A stretch of 64,000 nucleotides of DNA from Paenibacillus cymbidii (GTDB lineage: Bacteria > Bacillota > Bacilli > Paenibacillales > NBRC-103111): the NCBI RefSeq assembly GCF_004764705.1, contig NZ_SHLX01000001.1, positions 682,001 to 746,000 of the forward strand, read 5' to 3'. The number at the start of each line of letters is the position of its first letter. The stretch's first letter is position 1. The translations under genes were made by a program, and so were the position numbers. The notes under the pieces were generated by a model. It made no database searches and was not told where the DNA came from. It worked only from the letters and a program-made list of their open reading frames with translations. Positions 24,571 to 33,444 of this stretch are shown in pieces.

Positions 24571-24993
24571 GTGGTGCGGAAGCCGTGCAAGTGCGGGAAT
24601 CCGATGAATATTCGGCTGCGAACGGTCATTTATCAGAACAAAGTGGAGATCGAGAACGTGCCGGTCTTCTCCTGCGAGTCGTGCAGCCGCAGCGAAGTGT
24701 ATCCGGCCGTCAAGCCGCATTTGACCGGGCTGATCGCCAAGCTGAGCAACAACCCGGACAAGATGACGCTTCCGTTCGACGAAGTGAGCGAAGTCGCGCT
24801 GTTGCTGACGAAAGTAACGGACAAGCAGCTGGCGCACCGGTCCGTCGAAACGATTCTCGACGAGCGCATCAACGAATTGCTCGACCTGCTGCTGATTGCG
24901 CAGTCGCTGGGCGACGAAGCCTGGATGGACGACATCCGCGAACGGCTGTCGCAAATTACGAGCCATGCCGTCTCTACATACGATTTTTCGTAA
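24571..24993 (+). CDS. Zinc-ribbon-like protein, unknown
   Basis: A 140-residue protein with an N-terminal zinc-ribbon (CKCGNP near residue 5, CESCSR near 33), followed by a helical, acidic C-terminal half (LIAKLSNNPDKMTLPFDEV, ELLDLLLIAQSLGDEAW). This layout is similar to YgiT-type zinc-finger proteins, but the antitoxin HTH is not evident. Start is GTG 24571 or GTG 24574, with GGAGG upstream; the frame also extends to 24514. I do not recognise the family. A terminator follows at 25021. Confidence 0.6.
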   Translation: MVRKPCKCGNPMNIRLRTVIYQNKVEIENVPVFSCESCSRSEVYPAVKPHLTGLIAKLSNNPDKMTLPFDEVSEVALLLTKVTDKQLAHRSVETILDERINELLDLLLIAQSLGDEAWMDDIRERLSQITSHAVSTYDFS

Positions 24994-25020
24994 GGGACAA
25001 GCATCGAACCGAAATGCCGA

Positions 25021-25047
25021 AAGCCAGCGTCCCGTTGGCTTTTTTTC
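25021..25047 (+). terminator. Intrinsic terminator
   Basis: AAGCCA and TGGCTT around a 9-base loop, followed by seven T. It closes the zinc-ribbon gene. Confidence 0.75.
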
Positions 25048-25174
25048 GGTTTTTTTGATAGTATAGCAACAAATCCGTATGCGCTGCCTTGAAGAAGCGA
25101 GTTCGAACGAAATCGCCGCGGCGCCAGTGAGTTCATGAAAGAAACGCGATTTGGCAATAAAAAGGTTTTCACAA

Positions 25175-25203
25175 TTGCACGAAACGACAATTTATCGTAT
25201 CAT
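25175..25203 (+). promoter_or_regulatory. Promoter of ccpA
   Basis: TTGCAC (25175-25180) and TATCAT (25198-25203) spaced by 17 bases. It lies 54 bases ahead of the ccpA start. Confidence 0.72.
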
Positions 25204-25256
25204 AGCCTTAATGCGAGTCGTTGGGACAAATCTATTGTCAAATGGAGAGAGCGAAC

Positions 25257-26264
25257 GTGACCGTTACGATTTATGATGTGGCGCGTGAAGCCGGCGTATC
25301 GATGGCTACGGTGTCCCGGGTGGTCAACAACAACCCGAACGTGAAGCCGCAGACGCGGAAGAAGGTATTCGAGGCGATCGAACGTTTGGGGTATCGCCCC
25401 AATGCCGTCGCCAGAGGGCTTGCCAGCAAAAAAACGACGACGGTCGGTGTCGTGATACCGGATATCTCCAACGCCATTTTCGCCGAAGTGGCGCGCGGTA
25501 TCGAAGATATTGCGAATATGTACCACTACAATATTATTTTGTGCAACGCGGACAAGAAGAAGGACAAGGAAATCCGCGTCGTCAACACGCTGCTGGAGAA
25601 GCAGGTGGACGGGCTGCTGTTTATGGGCGGCGTCGTTACGGACGAGCACATTCAGGCGTTCCGCACGTCGACGGTGCCGATCGTGCTGTGCGCGACAACG
25701 GACGAGAACAACACGATGCCCGCGGTCGATATCGACCACGAGAAAGCCGCGTTCGATGCCGTTCAACTGCTGATCGCAAACGGCCATCGCCGCATTGCGA
25801 TGATCAGCGGCACGCTTCAGGATCCGGCCAATGGCTACGCCCGCTACCAGGGCTATCGCAAGGCGCTTGAGCAAGCCGGCATTCCGGTGACGGACGAGCT
25901 GGTCCGTATCGGTAATTACCGGTACGAATCGGGCATTGAAGCGACCAAGTATTTCCTTGAGCTGGGAGAACGCCCAACGGCGATCTTCGCGGCGACGGAC
26001 GAGATGGCGATTGGCGCTATCCATACGATCCAGGACAAAGGGTTGATCGTGCCGGACGACGTTTCGGTCATCAGTGTCGATAACAGCCGCATCTCGTCGA
26101 TGGTGCGCCCGCTGCTTACGACTGTGGCGCAACCGATGTACGATATCGGCGCCGTTTCGATGAGGCTGCTGACGAAGCTGATGAACAAGGAGAACGTCGA
26201 GCAGGCGAAGTACGTGCTGCCCCACGAAATCATCAAGCGCAATTCCGTGGCTCATGTGAAATGA
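25257..26264 (+). CDS. ccpA: Catabolite control protein A
   Basis: LacI-family regulator that binds cre sites with HPr-Ser-P to control carbon catabolism. The N-terminal HTH and hinge ([35 protein letters not shown]) match Bacillus CcpA almost without gaps. The effector domain shows [31 protein letters not shown] and [11 protein letters not shown]. The start is GTG 25257, chosen by GGAGAG upstream, which gives 335 residues; the frame to 25221 is not needed. It is followed by a terminator, then mtnN and acsA. A cre-like site in front of acsA gives a nearby target. Confidence 0.95.
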   Translation: MTVTIYDVAREAGVSMATVSRVVNNNPNVKPQTRKKVFEAIERLGYRPNAVARGLASKKTTTVGVVIPDISNAIFAEVARGIEDIANMYHYNIILCNADKKKDKEIRVVNTLLEKQVDGLLFMGGVVTDEHIQAFRTSTVPIVLCATTDENNTMPAVDIDHEKAAFDAVQLLIANGHRRIAMISGTLQDPANGYARYQGYRKALEQAGIPVTDELVRIGNYRYESGIEATKYFLELGERPTAIFAATDEMAIGAIHTIQDKGLIVPDDVSVISVDNSRISSMVRPLLTTVAQPMYDIGAVSMRLLTKLMNKENVEQAKYVLPHEIIKRNSVAHVK

Positions 26265-26318
26265 GGCGCTTTACTTTTCCGGGGCCCCGCCAAGCAACTG
26301 AGCATGCTTCGAAGCGCA

Positions 26319-26344
26319 AGCCCCACGTTGTGGGGCTGTTTTTC
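26319..26344 (+). terminator. Intrinsic terminator after ccpA
   Basis: AGCCCCAC and GTGGGGCT around GTT, followed by a T-rich tail. It separates ccpA from the nucleosidase gene. Confidence 0.8.
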
Positions 26345-26402
26345 GTCTTGGCGGATCATTATGCCGCATATGAGGAAGATCAAGGGAGGAAATGAACATA
26401 CG

Positions 26403-27104
26403 ATGGCAGAGCGAATCGGCATTATCGGCGCAATGGCGGAAGAGGTGGAGCTTCTGCACGCGCATATGAAGCAGGAGCGAACGACGCAGCGCGCCGGCAT
26501 CGTTTATGTGGAAGGGACGTTTCAGAGCCGTTCCGTCGTCGTGTGCAAGTCCGGCGTCGGCAAAGTGAATGCCGCAGTATGCACGCAAGTGTTGATCGAC
26601 CGGTTCGGCGCAGACGCCGTGGTGTTCACCGGGGTAGCGGGGGCGCTGGATCCGGCGCTGGAGATCGGAGACATCGTCGTCTCCTCTTCGTGTTTGCAGC
26701 ACGATATGGACGTGACGGCGCTTGGCTTCCCGCTGGGCGCGATCCCTTACCAGGACGTATCCGACTTTCCCGCCGATCCGCAATTGACCGATCTGGCCAG
26801 GCGTTGCGCCGAGCAGGCGACCGGCCGCGTCGTTGTCGGCCGCGTGTTGTCCGGCGATCAGTTCGTCGCCGATCGCGACAAGGTAGCGAAGCTGCACCTG
26901 GAGCTCGGCGGCGTTTGTACGGAAATGGAGGGTGCGGCGGTAGCGCAAGTGTGCGCCATGAACGGCGTGCCTTATGTGGTCATTCGCTCTATGTCGGATA
27001 AGGCAGACGGTTCCGCTTCCGTCAATTTCGCCACGTTTGCCCGCGAATCGGCGGACCGGTCGTATGCGATCGTCAGCGGCATGCTGCAGGCGATGGGCGA
27101 ATAG
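26403..27104 (+). CDS. mtnN: 5'-methylthioadenosine/S-adenosylhomocysteine nucleosidase
   Basis: Cleaves adenine from MTA and SAH in methionine salvage and AI-2 precursor formation. The 233-residue product shows IGIIGAMAEEVELL at the start, the substrate-binding TGVAGALDP and VVSSSCLQHDMDVT motifs, the VCTEMEGAAVAQV motif with the catalytic Glu, and RSMSDKAD with the catalytic Asp at the end. ATG 26403 is the start, with GGGAGGA about 12 bases upstream; frames reading further up lack similarity. It lies between ccpA and acsA and may be transcribed separately from both. Confidence 0.93.
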   Translation: MAERIGIIGAMAEEVELLHAHMKQERTTQRAGIVYVEGTFQSRSVVVCKSGVGKVNAAVCTQVLIDRFGADAVVFTGVAGALDPALEIGDIVVSSSCLQHDMDVTALGFPLGAIPYQDVSDFPADPQLTDLARRCAEQATGRVVVGRVLSGDQFVADRDKVAKLHLELGGVCTEMEGAAVAQVCAMNGVPYVVIRSMSDKADGSASVNFATFARESADRSYAIVSGMLQAMGE

Positions 27105-27172
27105 CGGCCTTCCCCAAGCGCCGGGCTTCACTTTGCGACCAAATAAAGAAGTAGGCGTGTCGCCAACGGGTA

Positions 27173-27181
27173 TGATATAAT
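27173..27181 (+). promoter_or_regulatory. Extended -10 promoter of acsA
   Basis: TGATATAAT (TG-n-TATAAT) with a poor -35, about 120 bases upstream of the acsA start. Confidence 0.6.
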
Positions 27182-27250
27182 TAGGCTTGCTGAAATGCAC
27201 AAGCACCGTTTTTGCGTTGCGCTCGAAAGACTGGATTGTCCGGATGCGGT

Positions 27251-27264
27251 TGAAAGCGTTATTA
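27251..27264 (+). promoter_or_regulatory. cre-like operator in the acsA leader
   Basis: TGAAAGCGTTATTA fits the catabolite-responsive consensus TGWNANCGNTNWCA with one mismatch near the 3' end. It lies 70 bases downstream of the -10 and 37 bases ahead of acsA, as a roadblock operator would. acsA of Bacillus is known to be CcpA-controlled, and ccpA itself ends about 1 kb upstream. Confidence 0.6.
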
Positions 27265-27301
27265 TGCAATTACTTTTCATGAAACGGGAGGTTTTACCGA
27301 A

Positions 27302-29026
27302 ATGAGCAACCTGCAAGACGAAAAGCTGCCAGCAGTCGCGGCCGTCACCAATTTGGGCGATTATGAGGCCGCCCGTGCCGCGTTCCGCTGGGAAGACGTG
27401 GAGAAACAATTTTCGTGGCAAACGAACGGCAAAGTCAATATGGCCTACGAGGCGATCGATCGCCACGCGGAGAACGGCCTCCAGGACAAAGTCGCGCTGT
27501 ATTACAGCGATGCGAGCCGCGATGAACAATATACGTTCGGCGAGATGAAAGCGCAATCGAACAAGTTTGCCAACGTCCTGCGCAACCACGGCATCGGCCT
27601 CGGAGATCGCGTGTTCATCTTCATGCCGCGCACGCCGGAGCTGTATTTTGCGTTGCTCGGCACGTTGAAGGTTGGCGCCATCGTTGGACCGCTGTTCGAA
27701 GCGTTTATGGAAACGGCCGTCAGGGACCGCTTGCTCGACAGCGGTGCCGTTGCGATCATCACAACCCCGTCGCAGCTGTCGCGCGTGCCGGTAGCGGAAC
27801 TGCCGGAACTGAAGCACATCATTTTGGTTGGCCACGACATAACGGCGGAAGCCGGACAAATCGATTTCTACAAAGAAATGAACGCCGCTTCCGAGCAATT
27901 CGACGTGCAGTGGGTGGGACGCGAGGACGGGCTCATTCTGCATTATACATCGGGCTCCACCGGCAAGCCGAAGGGCGTGTTCCATGCCCACAATGCCATG
28001 ATTCAACATTACTATACGGGCAAAATCGTGCTCGACCTGCGCGAAGATGACGTTTACTGGTGCACCGCCGATCCGGGCTGGGTAACGGGCACGTCGTACG
28101 GCATTTTTGCGCCGTGGCTGAACGGGGCGACGAACGTGATCCGCGGCGGACGGTTCAGCCCGCAGGACTGGTACCAAACGATCGCCAAATACAAAATTAC
28201 CGTCTGGTACAGCGCGCCGACCGCGTTCCGCATGCTGATGAGCGCCGGCGACGATGTAGTCAAGCAGTTCGACTTGTCTTCGCTTCGCCATGTGCTTAGC
28301 GTAGGCGAGCCGCTTAACCCGGAAGTTGTGCGCTGGGGCATGAAGGTGTATAACCACCGCATTCACGACACGTGGTGGATGACGGAAACCGGCGGACACC
28401 TGATCTGCAACTACCCGTCGATGACGATCAAGCCGGGGTCGATGGGCAAACCGATTCCAGGCGTGGAAGCAGCTATTATCGACGATAACGGCAACGTGCT
28501 GCCACCGCTGCAAATGGGCAACCTCGCGATCAAAACGCCATGGCCGTCGATGATGCGCAAAATTTGGAACAACCCGGCGAAGTACGAAGAATATTTCCGC
28601 TTGAGCGGTTGGTATATTTCCGGCGACTCGGCTTATATGGATGAGGACGGCTATTTCTGGTTCCAGGGCCGCGTCGACGACGTCATCAATACGTCCGGCG
28701 AGCGGGTAGGGCCATTCGAAGTCGAAAGCAAGCTGGTTGAACACCCGGCCGTCGCCGAAGCCGGCGTCATCGGCAAACCGGACCCGCTGCGCGGCGAAGT
28801 CATCAAGGCGTTCATTTCGCTTCGCGCCGGCTTTACGCCGTCGGACGAACTGAAGGCGGAAATCGCCAAGTTCGTCAAGGAAGGGTTGTCGGCGCACGCT
28901 GCGCCGCGCGAAATCGAGTTCAAAGACAAATTGCCGAAGACGCGCAGCGGCAAAATTATGCGCCGTGTCCTCAAAGCGTGGGAGCTCGGTTTGCCAACCG
29001 GCGATTTGTCGACGATCGAGGATTGA
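27302..29026 (+). CDS. acsA: Acetyl-CoA synthetase
   Basis: Activates acetate to acetyl-CoA through acetyl-AMP. The 574-residue product is very close in length and layout to Bacillus AcsA. The P-loop motif LHYTSGSTGKPKGVFH, the acyl-AMP region DTWWMTETGGH, and SGDSAYMDEDGYFWFQGR-DDVI near the hinge are intact. The regulatory and catalytic lysine lies in LPKTRSGKIMRR near the C-terminus; in Bacillus it is acetylated by AcuA. GGGAGG precedes ATG 27302. acuABC is not next to it in this window. Predicted repression by CcpA at the cre-like site upstream. Confidence 0.96.
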   Translation: MSNLQDEKLPAVAAVTNLGDYEAARAAFRWEDVEKQFSWQTNGKVNMAYEAIDRHAENGLQDKVALYYSDASRDEQYTFGEMKAQSNKFANVLRNHGIGLGDRVFIFMPRTPELYFALLGTLKVGAIVGPLFEAFMETAVRDRLLDSGAVAIITTPSQLSRVPVAELPELKHIILVGHDITAEAGQIDFYKEMNAASEQFDVQWVGREDGLILHYTSGSTGKPKGVFHAHNAMIQHYYTGKIVLDLREDDVYWCTADPGWVTGTSYGIFAPWLNGATNVIRGGRFSPQDWYQTIAKYKITVWYSAPTAFRMLMSAGDDVVKQFDLSSLRHVLSVGEPLNPEVVRWGMKVYNHRIHDTWWMTETGGHLICNYPSMTIKPGSMGKPIPGVEAAIIDDNGNVLPPLQMGNLAIKTPWPSMMRKIWNNPAKYEEYFRLSGWYISGDSAYMDEDGYFWFQGRVDDVINTSGERVGPFEVESKLVEHPAVAEAGVIGKPDPLRGEVIKAFISLRAGFTPSDELKAEIAKFVKEGLSAHAAPREIEFKDKLPKTRSGKIMRRVLKAWELGLPTGDLSTIED

Positions 29027-29036
29027 TTCGCTGTTT

Positions 29037-29083
29037 AAACGGCTCGGCCTTCGCCTGATCGCGAATGCCGGGCCGTTTTTTTT
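29037..29083 (+). terminator. Intrinsic terminator after acsA
   Basis: AACGGCTCGGC and GCCGGGCCGTT pair around a loop and are followed by eight T. Confidence 0.82.
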
Positions 29084-29168
29084 CGCGCCTGCGATTCGAG
29101 CGCAGAAAAGAAGCCCATGCAGCTTGTGCATGGGCTTTGCGTTTGGCATGGGAGGGACTGCCGGGCCG

Positions 29169-32100
29169 CTATTGTGTCGTGACCTTCGATTTGTACGAGA
29201 CAAAAGCGGAAGGCGTCGATTCGCCGAATGAATTGACCGCCGTTACCCGGTAATACCCGTCGTACACGACGGCCGTGTACATAAACTCGTTTGAGCCGGT
29301 CGCCGAACCTAGCTTGCGGTAATTGCCGTTCTCCTTGTCGCTGTAATAAATGTCATAGCGCTGCACCTTGTCGGCCGCCGGGTTCGCCGTCCACTTGAAA
29401 TGGAGCGAAACGCCTTGCAGGTCGAGCGCTAACCCGCGAGGGCGGGTAGGCGCCGCGGCAGCCGTCATATCCGGCTTCACGCTGGCGCTTGCGCCCGGAG
29501 AAGGGCTTCCAGATGCTCCAGAAGCGGGTGTTGGCGTTGGCGACTGCCCGCCCGGCAGCGGCGAACCCGATGGTATGGGCGTAAAGCCCGGAACGTTGAT
29601 CGGGTCAAGCGTCGATCCGTCCGTGCCCACAATGCGGCTCGGGCTCGATTCGCGTCCGGCCACGTCGACCGCCGTCACATAGTAGCTGTTGACGCCCGCC
29701 GCGTCCGGCGTATCGGCGAAGAGCGGATCCTTGCCGACAAGCACGACTTTGCCGGTTTTCTGGTACGCTCCTTTGTTGACGCTGCGGTACAAGCGATAAC
29801 CGACAATGTCCGTTCCCGGCGAAGCGGCGAAGGAGATGCGCACATCGGCGCCTTCTTTCGTCAGCACCGGCGTACCTGGCGCATCGGGCGCTTTGCCGTC
29901 GTCGACACGCGGATCGGACTCGGTAGGCGCATCGTTGCCGGCATCCGGCGGCATATACGCTCCGAGCGGCTTGCGCCGGTCTTCGGCAATTTTGGCCTCG
30001 ATGTCCTTGATTTTCTTCAGCGTTTCGCTGAGCGACTCCGGTCGGCGAATCATGACGCTTTCCTGCTGCATGTCTTCCGGCGTTACCGCCAGCGGCACAT
30101 AGTTGACGCCTTCGTAGGAGACATACTTCGTTTTCACCATGACGTCGTCTTCCTGCTGCGGCGCAAACTTCTTGTTGAACAGATCCGTAACGAGATGGCC
30201 GGATTCGGTAATCAAATCGCTGGGCAGCTTGCCGGACAAATTCGATACCGTCATCGACACGATATTGGCCGGCTTCTCGAACTGCTTCGTCGGGAACAGC
30301 TCCGGCCGCTTGTCGATGGCCATGTCCATGACCATCGCCCAGACGTTTTTGGCGCGGGCGGTACCGCCCGAAGCGACGGTCAGCTTGTAAACCGGCTGGT
30401 CGTAGCCGGCCCATACGCCGACGGTTACGTCCGGCGAGTAGCCGACGAACCAGGCGTCGGCATCGTCCTGGGTGGACCCGGTTTTGCCGACTACCGGCAC
30501 TTGCCCGTAATGCTTGAATTTTTTTTGCGCGACGAGATCGTTTGCGGTCCCGCTCGTAATGACGGTGCGCATCATATCGGTCATGAGATACGACGTTTCC
30601 GGCGAAAAGACGCTGACGGGTTTGGCCGTATGCTCATAGATCGTTTTGCCTTTGCTGTCCACGATTTTGCTGATCATGAAGGCGTCGTAGAAGACCCCTT
30701 TGTTGGCGAAGGTCGCGTAAGCATTGGTCATTTCTTCGACGGACACGCCTTTGGTCAAGCCGCCGATTACGCCGGTTTGGGCGTACGAATCTTCCTTCGT
30801 GATCGAGGTGATGCCCATCTTGCGCACGTAATCCCACGCCTGGTTGATGCCGACGTCGTACAGGAACAGCTTGATCGCCGGAATATTGTAGGACGAATTG
30901 AGCGCTTGCCGGGCCGTGATGAGTCCGTGAAATTGTTTATCCCAGTTTTCGGGAATAAAGTAGCCGTTCGTTTGTCCGTCCTTCAGAATGACCGGAGTAT
31001 CGTCGATGACGCCGCCCGGCTGAATTTTGCCGAGCTCCATGGCAGGACCGTAAGCGGCAAGCGGCTTCATCGCGGAGCCCGGCTGCCGGTATGCCTGCGT
31101 CGCATGATTCAGCTGTTCGGCGTAGAAGTTGCGTCCTTCGATCATGCCGAGAATGGCCCCGGTTTTGTTCTCGATCAGAACGGCGCCGACTTGTTCGATG
31201 CCTTTCTTCGGATCGTCGGGCGTAAAATTTTTCTTCTCCTGGGCGATCGCCTGCATGTTGTCGTAGATCGTTTGATCGATCGTCGTATAAATGTGGTAGC
31301 CGCTGTGGCTGAGCTGCGACTGGACATCCTTCAGCGCCTCGTTATAGGCGTCCCGTTTCTTGTCCGAATCGATGACGAGGTTCGGATACTGCTGGGCCAG
31401 CAGTACCTCCGCCGCGCGTTTCTCGACTTCGACCATCAAGTAAGGGTAGGTGGTGTACGCTTTTTCTTGTGTTTTGGCGAGCGAGCCTTTCAAATCAAAG
31501 GCAAGCGCTTGCTCGTATTGCGTTTCCGTAATTTTCTGCTCCTCAAGCATACGTTTCAACACAATCTGCATCCGCCCGCTTGCCCGCTTGAAGCCGGCCG
31601 CATCGAATTCGCCCTTGCTCGTAAAAGCGGAAAAGTTGCTCGGCAACTGCGGCAAACCGGCCAAATAGGCGCATTGGGCGACGTTCAACTGGCTCAGGTC
31701 GTCAATGTCGAAAATGCCCTTGGCTGCCGCTTTGATGCCGTACAAATTGTAGCCGCTGGCGCCGTTGCCGTACGGAATTTTATTCAGGTAGGCGAGCAAA
31801 ATTTCGTCCTTGGACAGCAGCCGCTCCATTCGCATGGAGAGCAAAATTTCTTTGGCCTTGCGGCTGTCTTCGCGGTCGAGACTCAGAAAGACGCGACGGG
31901 CAAGCTGCTGGGTGATCGTGCTGCCGCCCGTTTGCACTTCTTCATTCAATACTTTCTGCCGGACGGCGCGGAGCAAGCTGCCGATACTGATGCCGTTATG
32001 CTCGTAGAAGTCCTTGTCCTCGACGGCAATCACCGCTTCCTGCAGCATCTCCGGAATTTCGCTGAGCGTCGCCAGACGCCGGTCTTCGTCGGAACGAAGC

Positions 32101-32348
32101 TGGCCGATAACGGTTTCATCCTTGAAATAAACGAAGCCGGTGACGGCGTTTTCCTCGATTTGCTCGAGCATGAACTCTTTCGTTCGCGGCGTGTCGTCCT
32201 TGACGAGCGAAGAGACGTACCCGAAGGCGACGCCGCCTGCAAGCACGCCGGAGATGAAGCCGACGATGAGTACCCATTTTATCATCATGAGCAGCACAAT
32301 AGCGATCGTTTTGAGTATGTACATCGTACGGCGAAGTTTCGGATTCAA
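29169..32348 (-). CDS. Class A penicillin-binding protein (PBP1A type) with two C-terminal FnIII-like domains
   Basis: A bifunctional peptidoglycan synthase of 1059 residues. A transmembrane helix lies at about 24-47. The GT51 domain has the catalytic E110 in VEDKDFYEH and GGSTITQQLARR. The transpeptidase domain has S425-x-x-K428 (RQPGSAMKP), the SYN box near 486, and the KTG box in VVGKTGSTQDDADAW. After residue about 780 follow two fibronectin type III-like domains separated by a Pro/Ser/Gly linker (PSGSPLPGG, PSPGAS). TTG 32348 has GGGGGG upstream. The tail is longer than that of Bacillus PonA and may bind wall or other proteins. Convergent with acsA. Confidence 0.93.
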   Translation of the reverse strand: MNPKLRRTMYILKTIAIVLLMMIKWVLIVGFISGVLAGGVAFGYVSSLVKDDTPRTKEFMLEQIEENAVTGFVYFKDETVIGQLRSDEDRRLATLSEIPEMLQEAVIAVEDKDFYEHNGISIGSLLRAVRQKVLNEEVQTGGSTITQQLARRVFLSLDREDSRKAKEILLSMRMERLLSKDEILLAYLNKIPYGNGASGYNLYGIKAAAKGIFDIDDLSQLNVAQCAYLAGLPQLPSNFSAFTSKGEFDAAGFKRASGRMQIVLKRMLEEQKITETQYEQALAFDLKGSLAKTQEKAYTTYPYLMVEVEKRAAEVLLAQQYPNLVIDSDKKRDAYNEALKDVQSQLSHSGYHIYTTIDQTIYDNMQAIAQEKKNFTPDDPKKGIEQVGAVLIENKTGAILGMIEGRNFYAEQLNHATQAYRQPGSAMKPLAAYGPAMELGKIQPGGVIDDTPVILKDGQTNGYFIPENWDKQFHGLITARQALNSSYNIPAIKLFLYDVGINQAWDYVRKMGITSITKEDSYAQTGVIGGLTKGVSVEEMTNAYATFANKGVFYDAFMISKIVDSKGKTIYEHTAKPVSVFSPETSYLMTDMMRTVITSGTANDLVAQKKFKHYGQVPVVGKTGSTQDDADAWFVGYSPDVTVGVWAGYDQPVYKLTVASGGTARAKNVWAMVMDMAIDKRPELFPTKQFEKPANIVSMTVSNLSGKLPSDLITESGHLVTDLFNKKFAPQQEDDVMVKTKYVSYEGVNYVPLAVTPEDMQQESVMIRRPESLSETLKKIKDIEAKIAEDRRKPLGAYMPPDAGNDAPTESDPRVDDGKAPDAPGTPVLTKEGADVRISFAASPGTDIVGYRLYRSVNKGAYQKTGKVVLVGKDPLFADTPDAAGVNSYYVTAVDVAGRESSPSRIVGTDGSTLDPINVPGFTPIPSGSPLPGGQSPTPTPASGASGSPSPGASASVKPDMTAAAAPTRPRGLALDLQGVSLHFKWTANPAADKVQRYDIYYSDKENGNYRKLGSATGSNEFMYTAVVYDGYYRVTAVNSFGESTPSAFVSYKSKVTTQ

Positions 32349-32463
32349 TCGGTTTTCCCCCCATCAATAAACTATTATACCACAATTGCAGGGGCCAAAC
32401 GAAGGGGAGAAGGGAGCGGGTATCCGCTAGTCCCGGGCATCGGCAAATTGGCGCGAACGATCA

Positions 32464-32510
32464 AGCAAAAAGCCGCCCTGCGCCAGCGAAGCTGACGACG
32501 GGACGGCTTG
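32464..32510 (-). terminator. Intrinsic terminator of rpsD
   Basis: On the minus strand, AAGCCGTCCCGTCGTCAGC and GCTGGCGCAGGGCGGCTT pair with small internal mismatches around a TTC loop, followed by five T. Confidence 0.82.
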
Positions 32511-32520
32511 GTTCGAACGA

Positions 32521-33123
32521 TTACCGGCTGTAAAATTCGACGATTTGTTTCTCGTCGATTTCTTGCGGAAGCTCGGAACGCTCCGGCAACCGGACGTACT
32601 TGCCTTCCATGGCGTTCTCGTTGAAATCGAGGTAGCCCGGAATGTGATGGCGGCCGGCCAGCGCGTCCTTGATGGTGGACAAGCCGCGGCTTCTTTCGCG
32701 AAGACCGATCAGATCGCCTACGCTTACCGTGTACGACGGGATGTCCACTTTCTTGCCGCCCACCGTTACGTGGCCATGCGCGACAAGCTGGCGCGCGCCA
32801 GCGCGCGAGTTGGACAAGCCAAGACGGTACACGAGGTTGTCGAGGCGGCTTTCCAGCAGGATCATGAAGTTCTCGCCGGCAATGCCTTTCATGTTGACCG
32901 CTTTATCGAACAGGTTGCGGAATTGTTTCTCGTTCAAGCCGTACATATGGCGCAGCTTCTGTTTCTCTTGCAGCTGCATGCCGTAGCCGCTGATCTTCTT
33001 CTTCTGTCCCGGGCCGTGCTGGCCTGGAGGGAACGGACGTTTGCTCAATTCTTTGCCGGTGCCGCTGAGCGAAATGCCGAGACGGCGGCTCAATTTAAAC
33101 TTCGGGCCTGTGTAGCGCGACAT
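32521..33123 (-). CDS. rpsD: 30S ribosomal protein S4
   Basis: A primary 16S rRNA-binding protein of the small subunit. The 200-residue product has [36 protein letters not shown] and the S4 RNA-binding domain ([25 protein letters not shown], here given in two parts by reading: [13 protein letters not shown] and [13 protein letters not shown]). In Bacillus rpsD is a single-gene unit repressed by its own product at its leader. Here it also has its own strong promoter and a leader of about 150 bases, so autoregulation is likely. It is divergent from dgcP, as in Bacillus. Confidence 0.97.
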   Translation of the reverse strand: MSRYTGPKFKLSRRLGISLSGTGKELSKRPFPPGQHGPGQKKKISGYGMQLQEKQKLRHMYGLNEKQFRNLFDKAVNMKGIAGENFMILLESRLDNLVYRLGLSNSRAGARQLVAHGHVTVGGKKVDIPSYTVSVGDLIGLRERSRGLSTIKDALAGRHHIPGYLDFNENAMEGKYVRLPERSELPQEIDEKQIVEFYSR

Positions 33124-33277
33124 GTATTGATTACTCCTTTGAGTGTAATGGGGTCGGCGATTGCAGATTGCCTGATTTTGTTTACAAGCGAAGTCGCTTT
33201 CCGACAGGCATGTTCAGCCGCAGTCCTGTCAGCAACAAAATCAGCGAGGGTGACAATTTGCGTTCACTCAACTACCA

Positions 33278-33307
33278 ATTATATAAGCATGATAAAGGTG
33301 ATGTCAA
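33278..33307 (-). promoter_or_regulatory. Promoter of rpsD
   Basis: Minus-strand TTGACA (plus 33302-33307) and TATAAT (plus 33278-33283) spaced by 18 bases. It leaves an untranslated leader of about 150 bases, where S4 autoregulation could act. Confidence 0.85.
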
Positions 33308-33444
33308 GAGGAACGTTTGTCTTGCTTTTGTATGGCCAAAATATTATTCCCTAGTGCAAGTTATCTGGAAACATAGTATCATTGTACTATATGTCTGTCG
33401 ACAGGTTTTGCAGTAACGGTATTTTTTCGGAGAGGAGGGCGCGT

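Noticed and set aside
30195..32495. A 766-codon plus-strand ORF opposite the class A PBP
   Set aside because: Antisense shadow of the PBP gene; no ribosome site, no motif.
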